A stretch of DNA of 64,000 bases, taken from Bacteroidales bacterium (GTDB taxonomy: Bacteria > Bacteroidota > Bacteroidia > Bacteroidales > UBA12077). The translations under genes were made by a program, and so were the position numbers. The notes beneath the pieces were generated by a model. That model searched no databases. It had not been told where the DNA came from and saw only the letters and a list, made by a program, of their open reading frames with translations. Each line of letters opens with the position of its first letter. Position 1 is the stretch's first letter. Of this stretch, positions 15,573-25,063 are shown piece by piece. The DNA lies in assembly GCA_030637515.1 (NCBI GenBank), contig DAOWGM010000144.1, positions 1 to 64,000 of the forward strand, written 5' to 3'.

Positions 15573-18188
15573 TTAAAACTGTTGTCCAATTACAAAATGG
15601 AACTGACTTCCATTTGCATCCGGCTGCCCAGGAATCTCATCGAATCCATATCCCCAATCAACTCCTAAAAGTCCAAACATTGGCAAAAATGCTCTTACAC
15701 CAATTCCTGCTGATCTTTTCAATATAAATGGATTAAATTCATTTATATCAGACCATGCGTTCCCAGCTTCAACAAACCCAAGAAGATAAACAACAGCCTG
15801 CGGTTTTAATGAAAGTGGATATCTAAGCTCAAAATTTATCTTTTCATAAACATTTCCTGCATCTAGTCCTTTTGAATCTATAGGTGTAAGCGATCCATTA
15901 TCATAACCTCTCAATCCTACAGTTTCAACACCATACAAACTATATCCTGACAATCCATCTCCACCAAGATCAAATCTTCCAAATGGCGAATATCCAATAT
16001 CACTGTTGTAATAACCAAGATATCCAAACTCAGTATTAGCTGCTAATACTAGATCTTTCCAAATTCTTAAGAACCACTTACCATTATACTTCCATTTATG
16101 ATATTCTACCCAGTTAAATTTATTTGCATTCTCTCGATTTTCAATTTCAGCATTTATATATGTTTCTTTTAAATTATCATCCAAATCAACCCAAGTATTT
16201 TCCCCACTACTCTCATAACTATCAATTAAAAACTCCTCAGCGCTTGTTTTTTCAGAATTAGAAAGCTCATAAAAATTATCTTTCTTAAATAAAGAATATG
16301 GTGGAGTAAATTGTACAGTTAATGCAAATGAAGATCCCATTCTTGGATATATTGGAGCGTCAATAGAGCTTCTGGCAAAAGTGGTTGAAATACTTAAATT
16401 ATTCGCATTTCCATCATTAACAATAAATCCTGACCACTTATTCAAGTCATATCTCTGATAATTTACAGAATTAGATAATGTGAAATAATCATCAGGCCAT
16501 TTTAGTCTTCGTCCTAGACCAATTGAAACACCTGTGGTTTTCATATACTCCTCTCCAACTTCATAAAATATATTAGTTCTTTTATAGATAGAGTAATATG
16601 CAGTTACTGAAAAAGAATTTGGTTTTTTACTTCCAAGCCATGGCTCAACAAAACTTACACTATAAGTTGAGTAGTATTTGCCATTTGTTTGTGCTCGTAA
16701 AGCCAATGTTTGACCATCTCCTGATGGTATCGGTTTCCATGATCCTTTACGGAACATATTTTTAGCAGAAAAGTTGCTAAAACGTACACCAAGAGTTCCT
16801 ACGAACATATTAGCACCCCATCCACCAGAAATCTCAAGCATATCCGTAGATTTTTCAACCATTGTATATTCGAGATCAACCAAACTTTCTGCCTGATTTA
16901 TATTTACAGGTTCTATACCGAATTGCTCTGGATCAAAATAACCAAGCTGCGCAAGTTCTCTTTGTGATCTCATTATATCAGATCTACTAAATAAATCACC
17001 TGGTTTTGTCCATAACTCTCTTCGAATTACATGTTCATTTGTTTTTGTATTTCCGTTTATATTGATTTTATTTAAACTAACTCTGTCTCCTTCAAATAAT
17101 CTCATTTGAATATCAACAGAATCATTCTCAATATTTGAAATAACTGGAGATACTCTAAAGAACAAGTATCCATAATCAAGGTATAAATTACTTACAGCAT
17201 CTTCATCGGAATTCAATCTTTGACTTATCAATTCAGGATCATAAGGTTCACCTTTATTAACCTTCAAAGCAGTATTTAAAGTTTCAGTATTATATTTTGT
17301 ATTCCCAATCCAATTTATTTCTTTGATAAAGTACTGATTCCCTTCATGAATACTTAACTTAATTCCAATTCGCTTATTACTAATTACATAAACACTATCA
17401 AATGTGATTTCTGCATCTCTGTATCCTAGAGAATTATATTTTTTTACAATCTTATCTTTATCTTCCTTATATAATTCGTCAACAAATTTTGAGCCCGCAA
17501 AGATATTCAGATTCTTCTTTTTAGTTTTTTTCATTACCCTTCTGAGTTTCCCCTCTTTATAGACTGAATTTCCCTCAAAATCGATTTCCTTAATTTTAAC
17601 TTTTTCACCTTTATCAACATAGATATGAAGTTTAATATTATTCATACCAACTAAAGTGTCATCAACTTGAACAATATCAATCTTTGCATTCAAGAACTTT
17701 TTGTCAAATAAGAAATCCTTTATAATTCGTTCTGCATTATTAATTAGGTTCTCTGTTACCTGCATGCCTCTCTTCAGTTCTAACTTCTCTTTAATATCAC
17801 TTACCTTTCCCTTATTTAATCCGAAGATTTCAAGTTCCGATAACCGAGATCTTTCCTGAAGAAAAATGTCAAAACTGATACTATCACCAAGAATTTCAGA
17901 AATCGATATTTTCACATCCGAGAATAATCCTTGTTCCCATAATCTCTTTATAGCATTTGTCACATCATCACCTGGAACTTCAATGCTCTTTCCTTGTTTT
18001 AATCCTGATAGGTTTATCAAAATATTTTTATCCAAGTATTTTATTCCTGAAACCTGAACATCTTTAATAATGTATTCCTTTGCTTCTTTATAGTCTGCAA
18101 CAGACATAGAATCATAGTCCAATTCCTGAGAATATCCTAATAAGGTAAATAAAATCAAAAATATACTTATAGAGAGTTTTCTTAACAT
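15573..18188 (-). CDS. bamA: Outer-membrane assembly factor BamA
   Basis: Central subunit of the machinery that folds beta-barrel proteins into the outer membrane. The 871 residues begin with a signal peptide (MLRKLSISIFLILFTLLGYS). POTRA repeats follow (roughly residues 35-430; for example VKIKEIDFEGNSVYKEGKLRR and VSLNKININGNTKTNEHVIRR). The rest is a 16-strand barrel with the lid-lock type segment PIDSKGLDAGN and GSSFALTVQ, and it ends in the aromatic QQF typical of barrel proteins. The gene sits between uppS and two ompH chaperone genes with short gaps, so assembly factor and chaperones are coexpressed. Confidence 0.95.
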   Translation of the reverse strand: MLRKLSISIFLILFTLLGYSQELDYDSMSVADYKEAKEYIIKDVQVSGIKYLDKNILINLSGLKQGKSIEVPGDDVTNAIKRLWEQGLFSDVKISISEILGDSISFDIFLQERSRLSELEIFGLNKGKVSDIKEKLELKRGMQVTENLINNAERIIKDFLFDKKFLNAKIDIVQVDDTLVGMNNIKLHIYVDKGEKVKIKEIDFEGNSVYKEGKLRRVMKKTKKKNLNIFAGSKFVDELYKEDKDKIVKKYNSLGYRDAEITFDSVYVISNKRIGIKLSIHEGNQYFIKEINWIGNTKYNTETLNTALKVNKGEPYDPELISQRLNSDEDAVSNLYLDYGYLFFRVSPVISNIENDSVDIQMRLFEGDRVSLNKININGNTKTNEHVIRRELWTKPGDLFSRSDIMRSQRELAQLGYFDPEQFGIEPVNINQAESLVDLEYTMVEKSTDMLEISGGWGANMFVGTLGVRFSNFSAKNMFRKGSWKPIPSGDGQTLALRAQTNGKYYSTYSVSFVEPWLGSKKPNSFSVTAYYSIYKRTNIFYEVGEEYMKTTGVSIGLGRRLKWPDDYFTLSNSVNYQRYDLNKWSGFIVNDGNANNLSISTTFARSSIDAPIYPRMGSSFALTVQFTPPYSLFKKDNFYELSNSEKTSAEEFLIDSYESSGENTWVDLDDNLKETYINAEIENRENANKFNWVEYHKWKYNGKWFLRIWKDLVLAANTEFGYLGYYNSDIGYSPFGRFDLGGDGLSGYSLYGVETVGLRGYDNGSLTPIDSKGLDAGNVYEKINFELRYPLSLKPQAVVYLLGFVEAGNAWSDINEFNPFILKRSAGIGVRAFLPMFGLLGVDWGYGFDEIPGQPDANGSQFHFVIGQQF

Positions 18189-18217
18189 TCCTTTTAAATC
18201 ATTTATATATTAAACTA

Positions 18218-18958
18218 TTATATTAATTGTTCGCTTATTTTACCAAAGCGTCTTTCTCTTTGCTGATAATTAATTATGGCATTGTATAAATCTTCGCGTC
18301 TGAAATCAGGCCATAAGACGTCAGTAAAATATAATTCAGTATAAGCTATCTGCCAAATTAAAAAATTACTAATTCTAAATTCACCGCTGGTTCTAATCAA
18401 TAAATCAGGATCTGGAATATCTTTTGTATTTAGGTAACCTTCAAAGTATTCGTTGTTGATCTTTTCTATATTGATATCAGTTTTTTTTGAGTCTGTAAGA
18501 ATATTTTTTACAGCATTCACAATTTCCCACCTTGCACTATAATTTAAAGCCAGAACTAATTTTAATCCTGTGTTATTTGCAGTTTTTTCAATTACTGCAT
18601 TTAATTTCTCTTTTACATTTTTTGGTAGTCCTTCAGTATCACCAATAGTCAGTAAACGAACATTATTTTTTAATAGTGTATCTGTCTCGGAATTAATTGT
18701 GGTAATTAGAAGTGTCATTAAAGCATCTACTTCTTTTTTTGGGCGATTCCAGTTTTCGGTTGAAAATGCATATAATGTTAGATACTGTACACCTAACTCT
18801 CCTGCCCCTTCAACCGTGTCACGAACTGCTTTAACTCCATTTTTATGTCCAAAAATACGTTGGTTTCCTTTTTTCTTAGCCCAACGCCCATTTCCGTCCA
18901 TAATTATTGCAACATGTGCCGGCAGATTATTCTTATCAATCTTTTCCTTTAAATCCAT
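18218..18958 (-). CDS. uppS: Undecaprenyl diphosphate synthase (isoprenyl transferase)
   Basis: Adds cis-isoprene units to farnesyl diphosphate to make the C55 lipid carrier for peptidoglycan and surface glycans. The 246 residues show HVAIIMDGNGRWAKKKG with catalytic D21, the YLTLYAFSTENW segment, and the C-terminal DLLIRTSGEFRISNFLIWQ and AYTELYF motifs. The length is standard. It begins three bases after the DUF6089-like gene and is followed 29 bases later by bamA. This is a conserved Bacteroidota envelope cluster. Confidence 0.96.
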   Translation of the reverse strand: MDLKEKIDKNNLPAHVAIIMDGNGRWAKKKGNQRIFGHKNGVKAVRDTVEGAGELGVQYLTLYAFSTENWNRPKKEVDALMTLLITTINSETDTLLKNNVRLLTIGDTEGLPKNVKEKLNAVIEKTANNTGLKLVLALNYSARWEIVNAVKNILTDSKKTDINIEKINNEYFEGYLNTKDIPDPDLLIRTSGEFRISNFLIWQIAYTELYFTDVLWPDFRREDLYNAIINYQQRERRFGKISEQLI

Positions 18959-18961
18959 TTC

Positions 18962-19633
18962 CTATTTATAATATGTCGGACAATCTATTTTATCTCTAAA
19001 CAATTTATAAGTAACAAATACTCCACAAAGTGAATACCAGTCATCATTATGAATTACAGGAGTATTTTCAGCATCCTGTACATTTAAAACCCCATCAATT
19101 TGATCGGTAAATGTTTTTCGATAACCCCACTCCATGCCTAAAGTTAAGCGCTCAAAGATATTATATTTAATTCCTAATCCAAAAGGAATTGTTATAGGAT
19201 TTTCAAAACCTCCAGAGCCTAAAAGAAAATTCCCTCCAACCCCTAAAAACACAAAGGGTGCAAACCTATTTTTATTCTTCTTAATATATCCTGAACTGGT
19301 AAATGGCAAAAAGTTATATTCGACCTGCACTGAAATATCTATTACTCCTGTTGAAAAAGAAGCTCCTCGTAATTGATTTAGTGTTTCGTCAAAATCATAA
19401 TCACTACCTCTTAATTTTCCGTAGTAACCTTTTATGCTTGTTGAAAGATAATTGTTAAGATTATACTTTACAATTAATCCATATGCCATAGATGGAGAAT
19501 AAAACAATTTTGAATTGTTTATATCTCCCTGATAATAAGAAGTTCCAAGATTAACTCCAAATTCAGTCTTGCTTTGTCCAATTAATAAGTTTGTTATAAA
19601 AATTAATAGGAGTAGTAATAAATATTTCTTCAT
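18962..19633 (-). CDS. Outer-membrane beta-barrel protein, DUF6089-like
   Basis: A 223-residue protein with an N-terminal signal peptide (MKKYLLLLLLIFITNLLIGQ) and alternating hydrophobic strands consistent with an eight-stranded barrel: FGVNLGTSYYQGDIN, YGLIVKYNLNNYLST, IPFGLGIKYNIFERL and GMEWGYRKTFTD. The order DUF6089-uppS-bamA-ompH-ompH recurs in Bacteroidota, which supports the family call. Its function is unknown, and a structural or assembly-related role is only an inference from context. It starts six bases after the barrel gene at 19640, with which it shares the N-terminal Y(Y)QGDI/YFGDI pattern. Confidence 0.78.
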   Translation of the reverse strand: MKKYLLLLLLIFITNLLIGQSKTEFGVNLGTSYYQGDINNSKLFYSPSMAYGLIVKYNLNNYLSTSIKGYYGKLRGSDYDFDETLNQLRGASFSTGVIDISVQVEYNFLPFTSSGYIKKNKNRFAPFVFLGVGGNFLLGSGGFENPITIPFGLGIKYNIFERLTLGMEWGYRKTFTDQIDGVLNVQDAENTPVIHNDDWYSLCGVFVTYKLFRDKIDCPTYYK

Positions 19634-19639
19634 ATAATT

Positions 19640-20392
19640 CTAAAATCGCAGTTCCTTTCTGCTATTGCTTTTTCGTTTAATTTTATATGAAACGTTTATT
19701 ACTGTAAAATAGTATACATCTTTTGCTTCCGACGATTCAGTTGTAAAACCATCAATATAATCGGAAGTAATAAATCGTCGTCCAAACTCAAGCCCAATAC
19801 TTGATTTAGTAGTAAGCGGATATCTAACTCCAATCCCAAAAGGCACAACAACACCAAAATTTTTATTGTCAATAAACCTTGAATCATTTGTTAGATTATC
19901 TATTGCTTTAGGTTTAAAATATGCAACTCCAGCACCTGCATACATATAAACGTTAAGTCCCACATTAAATCTTCTCAACTTCCCCCTCATTGACATTGTT
20001 TTATAAGAAACAAGTGTTTTTTCTTTTAATATATGAAATTCTACATGACCATTAAGCTCAAACATGTTTGTAGAAAAGGTATTGTTTCTACCTTCATTTA
20101 TAGATCCTACATCAGAACCATGTATATTTGCATAGGTAAGATTTGCTTTTGCAGCTATTCGCTCGTGTATTTTATAACGATATCCCAACGCAAGCGTAGG
20201 TCTGGTATTAACCACATCGATATCTGCAAACCCAGACACATCTGTTTTTATAGATCCACCAATGTCTCCAAAATAATTTGACACTCCTATTCCATAACTA
20301 TATTCCGATCTGGATAATTTCCACCTTTGGGAAAACATAAGAGTTGGAATAAGCATTAATATTAGTAATGCAAATAATTTAGATGTCTTCAT
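19640..20392 (-). CDS. Outer-membrane beta-barrel protein
   Basis: A 250-residue secreted protein with a signal peptide (MKTSKLFALLILMLIPTLMFSQ) and a porin-like fold. Strand signatures include YSYGIGVSNYFGDIGG, RPTLALGYRYKIHERIA and VVPFGIGVRYPLTTKSSIGLE, with a basic C-terminus. It resembles its downstream neighbour in layout (GDI motif early, LEFGRRF/MEWGYRKTF late), suggesting an old duplication. It is the first gene of the inferred operon 20392-14500, with a -7 box just upstream. I cannot assign a function. Confidence 0.72.
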   Translation of the reverse strand: MKTSKLFALLILMLIPTLMFSQRWKLSRSEYSYGIGVSNYFGDIGGSIKTDVSGFADIDVVNTRPTLALGYRYKIHERIAAKANLTYANIHGSDVGSINEGRNNTFSTNMFELNGHVEFHILKEKTLVSYKTMSMRGKLRRFNVGLNVYMYAGAGVAYFKPKAIDNLTNDSRFIDNKNFGVVVPFGIGVRYPLTTKSSIGLEFGRRFITSDYIDGFTTESSEAKDVYYFTVINVSYKIKRKSNSRKELRF

Positions 20393-20410
20393 TTTAAGTT
20401 TTTATTATTA

Positions 20411-20418
20411 CAAAGTTA
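20411..20418 (-). promoter_or_regulatory. -7 box upstream of the envelope operon
   Basis: TAACTTTG on the minus strand matches TAnnTTTG and lies 19 bases before the ATG at 20392. An upstream TTTG exists but at 28 bases, longer than usual. The 112-base gap after nadK supports a separate transcription start here. Confidence 0.4.
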
Positions 20419-20504
20419 TCTTTTTTTATGTAATAATTATAATAAGCAAATTGTTTTCAACTTTTTACAAAATATAAAACGTTTTTAACTTAAATTTGTT
20501 TTAT

Positions 20505-21383
20505 TCAATTTCGTTTATCAACTCCCCACATAAGTTTATTTCTTAAAGTCTGATAAAAGCTTGTATTATATAGCTTTAGTAATTTGACTTTAAATTCTGC
20601 TTTGCTAATTGTTATTTCCTCTGTGTTCTTTATCATTATCGATCTATGATCAATTGATGCAATATAATTCAATGAACGACCCTCAAGTTTTAATTGAAGT
20701 TTACTTGTATCAGGTAAAACTATTGGCCGAACTGTTAAGTTATGTGGTGAGATCGGAGATATAATAAAATTTCCAGATTGTGGGATAATTATTGGGCCAC
20801 CTACGCTTAATGAATAAGCTGTTGATCCTGTTGGAGTTGATACAAGCAATCCGTCTGCCCAATATGAGTTCAGAAACTCACCATCAATATATGCATGAAC
20901 AGTTATCATTGCAGAATCAACCTTTTGAACTGCAATTTCATTTAAACTATATGGAAATTCTTTAAATAATCCTGAGGATGATTCCAGCTTGAGTAATGTC
21001 CTTTCTTCAATTGAATACTCTTTTAAAAAAATAGAGTTTAATGCTGATTCTATTTCTTCTTTTGCAATACTAGCAAGGAATCCCAATTTCCCAGTATTAA
21101 TACCAACAATAGGAATATTAGAATCACGTATAACTGTAATTGCATCCAAAATTGTACCATCACCACCAATGCTAAATAATAAATCAACATCATTTCTTAT
21201 TTCATGATGCTTTGAAAATACAGATACAGACTCTGGCACTAAATCAATATTTTTTATTAAAAATTCATAGAATTTCTCATAAATTACGATTTCTATTTTA
21301 TTTGAATTCAGAATATCAAAGAATTTTTTTACATATTCTTTAAATCCTTTATCGAAATTCCTTCCGTATATTGCTACTTTCAT
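20505..21383 (-). CDS. nadK: NAD kinase
   Basis: ATP-dependent phosphorylation of NAD to NADP in the cytoplasm. The ATG at 21383 (MKVAIYGRNF) begins the first Rossmann strand and leaves one base after the preceding stop. The alternative at 21395 overlaps that gene. The GGDGT signature (73-77, catalytic D75), the NTGKLGFLA segment, NEIAVQK and the STPTGSTAYSLSVGGP loop are all present. The length of 292 aa is typical. It follows a CBS-domain gene and a BamA-family gene on the same strand. Confidence 0.96.
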   Translation of the reverse strand: MKVAIYGRNFDKGFKEYVKKFFDILNSNKIEIVIYEKFYEFLIKNIDLVPESVSVFSKHHEIRNDVDLLFSIGGDGTILDAITVIRDSNIPIVGINTGKLGFLASIAKEEIESALNSIFLKEYSIEERTLLKLESSSGLFKEFPYSLNEIAVQKVDSAMITVHAYIDGEFLNSYWADGLLVSTPTGSTAYSLSVGGPIIIPQSGNFIISPISPHNLTVRPIVLPDTSKLQLKLEGRSLNYIASIDHRSIMIKNTEEITISKAEFKVKLLKLYNTSFYQTLRNKLMWGVDKRN

Positions 21384-21384
21384 A

Positions 21385-22788
21385 CTAATTTTCAATTATT
21401 GGTGCTCCCAAATGAATAAAAAACCCGTGTTCTCCAAATTTATTCAATGAATACTCAATACGCAAAACTTTATCGTAATAAGTTACAAAATCGATTCCAA
21501 TTCCACCACTATATAGAAATTCATTAACCAACATGTTATCATTAACAAATTCGGAATTTACATAACCAGTATCAAAAAACAAATTCAAATATAAGGCATA
21601 ATGCACCTTACTGAATTTATCTGTTGAAATAAAATTTAGGTTAAATGCCGATTGTGGAATTAACTCATACTTTAAATTAGTTTTTGATATATAATAATTC
21701 TTGCCTAAAATTGTATAATATTCCATTCCTCTGATATAGTTCTTAAAACCAATTGCTTCAGAAAAATAATAGGATTTAAAACTATCAAAACTTATTTTAC
21801 CTTCAACTCCCGCATTGAAATACAGACGATTAGCTATTTTAAAATTATCCTCTACAGCAGACTTTAAATAAAATGTACCTTCTTCAGAATAAAGGCCTAA
21901 TCCCTCTATAATAACAGAAGTATTAAATTTAAATCCGTGCAAAGGGTAAACTTTTGAATCTCTTTTATCATAATTGAATTTATAAGCTAATGTAATAAAC
22001 TCAATGTCTTTATTTTCTCCATATAAGTAATCAGGATTAAGATCTATAACTGAATCGCTCACATTCACATTTGTATACCTGAATGTAAACTGATGATTGG
22101 TATATAAAAATGGTCTGTAAGACAAGAATGTTGACAACTTAAGTGTTTTCTGGACAAATTCATCATTGAGTTTCAGGTAAACAAGCTCATCATCTGAAAT
22201 TTGATACGCTATTTCATGATTTCTGAAATAATCAATATCAAAGCCAAGTCCAGTTTTCTTCTGTTTATCGATAAAGGGCTTATTATAAAAAAGAACAAAC
22301 CTATTATTGTATCCAAAAATTGATTTTAGTTTAAGAATTTCTTTTCTGCCTCTGAAATTATTTATTAAAACATATATACCATAATCTATTCTTGACCACT
22401 CTTTGTTATTTAAAAAAGTACTTAAATTTCCTTCGGTATATTCTAAAACAGGATAAGGCCATATATACCATCTTTCTTGCAAATCTATTTCTACTTTCAG
22501 GTTGCATAGTGAATCAATTCCGTAATTAATTGTTACAAAATTGAATAGGGAAGTATTTAAAAGATTCTCTCTTGATAATTCAATGACATTATTAATCTCA
22601 GACGAGCTAACCGTGTCTCCTATATTAAATAGCAGCTCTCTTAATACAATATCTTGTTTAGTAATTTTATTACCAGACATTTCAATGCCAGAGATTATAT
22701 AAGTATTTATTTTCTCCTGACTAAAAGAGAAAAAACTAAAAAAGAGAACTGGTAAAATAAAAAGAATACGTTTACAATGGAATTGCAT
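21385..22788 (-). CDS. Small BamA/TamA-family outer-membrane protein
   Basis: A 467-residue Omp85-type protein with a signal peptide (ends FSFSQ), one clear POTRA domain (about 28-105: SGIEMSGNKITKQDIVLREL, then ENLLNTSLFNFVTINY) and a C-terminal barrel with strands such as YKFNYDKRDSKVYPLHGFKF, which resembles the first strands of Omp85 barrels. It is about half the length of the BamA encoded at 15573. The role could be in lipid or protein insertion, but the single POTRA argues against a second general assembly factor. It lies ten bases after the CBS gene and one base before nadK. Confidence 0.75.
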   Translation of the reverse strand: MQFHCKRILFILPVLFFSFFSFSQEKINTYIISGIEMSGNKITKQDIVLRELLFNIGDTVSSSEINNVIELSRENLLNTSLFNFVTINYGIDSLCNLKVEIDLQERWYIWPYPVLEYTEGNLSTFLNNKEWSRIDYGIYVLINNFRGRKEILKLKSIFGYNNRFVLFYNKPFIDKQKKTGLGFDIDYFRNHEIAYQISDDELVYLKLNDEFVQKTLKLSTFLSYRPFLYTNHQFTFRYTNVNVSDSVIDLNPDYLYGENKDIEFITLAYKFNYDKRDSKVYPLHGFKFNTSVIIEGLGLYSEEGTFYLKSAVEDNFKIANRLYFNAGVEGKISFDSFKSYYFSEAIGFKNYIRGMEYYTILGKNYYISKTNLKYELIPQSAFNLNFISTDKFSKVHYALYLNLFFDTGYVNSEFVNDNMLVNEFLYSGGIGIDFVTYYDKVLRIEYSLNKFGEHGFFIHLGAPIIEN

Positions 22789-22798
22789 CAGCGGATTA

Positions 22799-23464
22799 TC
22801 AGGTATTTAAAAATCGCATGAATAAATCATACCTTTCGTTATATAAATCATCCTGTTCATCAAATTCCATAAAAGAAGCTTTAATATTATAATCGTATCT
22901 GATAAATGTCTGAATAACAGCTGTTAAATCAGTAACATTTAATTTTAAAGTAACATCGAGTTTCGTTGATTCTGTTTCTGAATTAATATACATACTAAGA
23001 ATTTTAGCATCGTTTGATTCAACAATCTGAGATATTTCGGACATTGAATAATCGCTTTGTGTCATTTCTAAAACGATGATACCTCCCGGACTTTCAATGG
23101 CAGAAAGTTTTGCGAAATTATGCAACAAATCATTCATTTGGACTACGCCAAGAAATTTCTTGTTATGATCAAGTACAGGTACTACTGAAAGTTTTAATCG
23201 GGCTGCAATCTCCATTACCTCATACAAATGCTGATCACACCTTACGGTAGGCCTGATTAATGACAATCGATGATTTCCAATTGCTTCTTCGGGCTTATTA
23301 ATATCAAAAATATCTGCATCAGAAATAAGTCCAAGAAACTCTTCATTATTTACAATAGGTAAATGAGAGATTCGAAAAACCTCCATCCAATTTAGTGCAT
23401 CAACTCCTGTATCTGAAGTACGTAATGCAGGTATTTCATCTGATATTAAATCTTTTGCTAACAT
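22799..23464 (-). CDS. CBS-pair domain protein
   Basis: A 221-residue cytoplasmic protein. Residues about 5-120 form two CBS motifs (ISHLPIVNNEEFLGLISDAD and LSVVPVLDHNKKFLGVVQMN), a pair that usually binds adenine nucleotides. The rest (about 130-215) looks ACT-like or ferredoxin-like (GIIVLEMTQSDYSMSEIS, then TLKLNVTDLTAVIQTF). It is the first gene of an operon with the small BamA-family protein and nadK, which would suit a sensor of adenylate or NAD status. That link is inference. Confidence 0.8.
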   Translation of the reverse strand: MLAKDLISDEIPALRTSDTGVDALNWMEVFRISHLPIVNNEEFLGLISDADIFDINKPEEAIGNHRLSLIRPTVRCDQHLYEVMEIAARLKLSVVPVLDHNKKFLGVVQMNDLLHNFAKLSAIESPGGIIVLEMTQSDYSMSEISQIVESNDAKILSMYINSETESTKLDVTLKLNVTDLTAVIQTFIRYDYNIKASFMEFDEQDDLYNERYDLFMRFLNT

Positions 23465-23489
23465 CTTTTATTTGTTCCCGAAATACTTG

Positions 23490-23497
23490 TAAATTTG
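23490..23497 (+). promoter_or_regulatory. Possible -7 box for pdxJ
   Basis: TAAATTTG fits TAnnTTTG. A TTTG box ends 15 bases upstream at 23474, somewhat close. The 88-base divergent spacer also holds the short palindrome TTGTACAA (23495-23502), which overlaps the box and could be an operator. Confidence 0.35.
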
Positions 23498-23552
23498 TAC
23501 AATTAACAAGTAAAACGATTAATTTGTTTATTCTATTGCCAAATATTAAAAT

Positions 23553-24266
23553 ATGACCAGACTAAGTGTAAATATAAATAAAATTGCAACATTAAGAAAC
23601 GCCCGAGGCGGAAATTATCCTAATGTTTTAGATGCAGCTATAAATTGTCAACGATTTGGAGCTGAAGGAATAACAGTTCATCCACGTCCGGATGAAAGAC
23701 ATATTCGTTATCAGGATGTTTTTGATATTAAACCTGTTATTACCACTGAATTCAATATTGAAGGATATCCTTCAGAGGATTTTATTAAATTAGTATTAGA
23801 TGCAAAACCTACTCAGGTTACTCTTGTTCCTGATCCGCCGGATGCATTAACTTCAAACGCAGGTTGGGATACTATTAAAAATAAGCAGTTTCTAAAAGAT
23901 GTGATTTCACGTTTTCATTCAGCTAATATTAGGACTTCAATATTTATTGAAACCGACTCAGAATTAATAAAAAATGCGGCAGATACAGAAACAGAACGAA
24001 TTGAATTATATACTGAACCTTATGCAGCAAATTTCGGAAAAAACAAAGAGCAAGCTATTGCTTCATTTGTAAAAGCTGCAGAAATTGCAAATTCCGTTGG
24101 GCTCGGATTAAATGCTGGTCATGATTTGAATCTTGACAACTTAAAATATTTTAATCAAAATATTCCCGAATTGCTTGAAGTTTCAATTGGTCATGCTCTA
24201 ATTTCTGACGCTCTTTATTTAGGTCTTGAAAATACAGTTCAATTGTATCTGCGCGAACTAAAATAA
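23553..24266 (+). CDS. pdxJ: Pyridoxine 5'-phosphate synthase
   Basis: Condenses 1-deoxy-xylulose 5-phosphate with 3-amino-2-oxopropyl phosphate to pyridoxine 5'-phosphate in the DXP-dependent vitamin B6 pathway. The 237 residues form the expected TIM barrel: [30 protein letters not shown] with catalytic His, [22 protein letters not shown], and the phosphate-binding end GLNAGHDLN and [12 protein letters not shown]. The first motif reads INK instead of the IDH common in proteobacteria, which from memory is usual in Bacteroidota. It is divergent from the CBS/nadK operon and followed six bases later by a hydrolase gene. Confidence 0.96.
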   Translation: MTRLSVNINKIATLRNARGGNYPNVLDAAINCQRFGAEGITVHPRPDERHIRYQDVFDIKPVITTEFNIEGYPSEDFIKLVLDAKPTQVTLVPDPPDALTSNAGWDTIKNKQFLKDVISRFHSANIRTSIFIETDSELIKNAADTETERIELYTEPYAANFGKNKEQAIASFVKAAEIANSVGLGLNAGHDLNLDNLKYFNQNIPELLEVSIGHALISDALYLGLENTVQLYLRELK

Positions 24267-24271
24267 GAATC

Positions 24272-25063
24272 GTGGAATTGTTCTTCAGAAAATATGGTGA
24301 AGGTCCACCTTTAATAATATTACATGGTTTATACGGATCATCGGATAATTGGGTAAGTATTGGAAGAAAATTAGCTGAAAATTTTGAGGTTTTTTTAATT
24401 GATCAACGAAATCATGGCAGATCGCCTCATTCTTCGGAACACAATTACCAAATCCTGAAAGAAGATTTGATTGGTTTCATGAATAAACAATCTATTGAAA
24501 AAGCTATAATTATTGGACATTCGATGGGTGGTAAAATGGCAATGTTTTTTGCAGCTGATTATCCTGAAAGAATTAGCCATTTAATTGTCGCAGATATTTC
24601 TCCACGATCATACAAAACAACAAATTCGGCTCAGCTCTTGGCTCACAATACTATCATAAAAGCTATGTATAACATTGACATTTACGGAATTACAAGCCGG
24701 GAAGATATTGATATAATACTTGCTAAATCAATTCCTGAACCAAGAATTCGACAATTTCTATTAAAGAATATTAAAAGATCAAAAGACAATGAGTACAGTT
24801 GGAGCCTGAATATAAAAACAATTAAAAACGAGTTGGTTAATATTATGGACGGTTTAAATGAAAATCAAACTGAAATAACAGGATTCCCAATATTGTTTTT
24901 AAAAGGAGAAAACTCAGATTATATTTTAAAGGAAGATGAAAAAATAATTCAAAAAATATTCCCTTATGCCGATTTAGAAACAATCCCAAATACAGGTCAC
25001 TGGATGCATGCTGAACAGCCTGAAATATTTATTAAGAAGATTACTGATTTTATTCTACAATAA
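24272..25063 (+). CDS. Alpha/beta-hydrolase, YbfF-like
   Basis: A 263-residue cytoplasmic hydrolase starting at GTG, six bases after pdxJ, so it is probably cotranscribed. The catalytic machinery is visible: oxyanion segment LHGLYGSSDNW, nucleophile elbow GHSMGGKMA with Ser, an acid in the FLKGENSDYI region, and the terminal His in NTGHWMHAEQP. This pattern matches small esterases and thioesterases of the YbfF group. The natural substrate is unknown. Its 3' end overlaps the convergent exonuclease gene by nine bases. Confidence 0.85.
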   Translation: MELFFRKYGEGPPLIILHGLYGSSDNWVSIGRKLAENFEVFLIDQRNHGRSPHSSEHNYQILKEDLIGFMNKQSIEKAIIIGHSMGGKMAMFFAADYPERISHLIVADISPRSYKTTNSAQLLAHNTIIKAMYNIDIYGITSREDIDIILAKSIPEPRIRQFLLKNIKRSKDNEYSWSLNIKTIKNELVNIMDGLNENQTEITGFPILFLKGENSDYILKEDEKIIQKIFPYADLETIPNTGHWMHAEQPEIFIKKITDFILQ

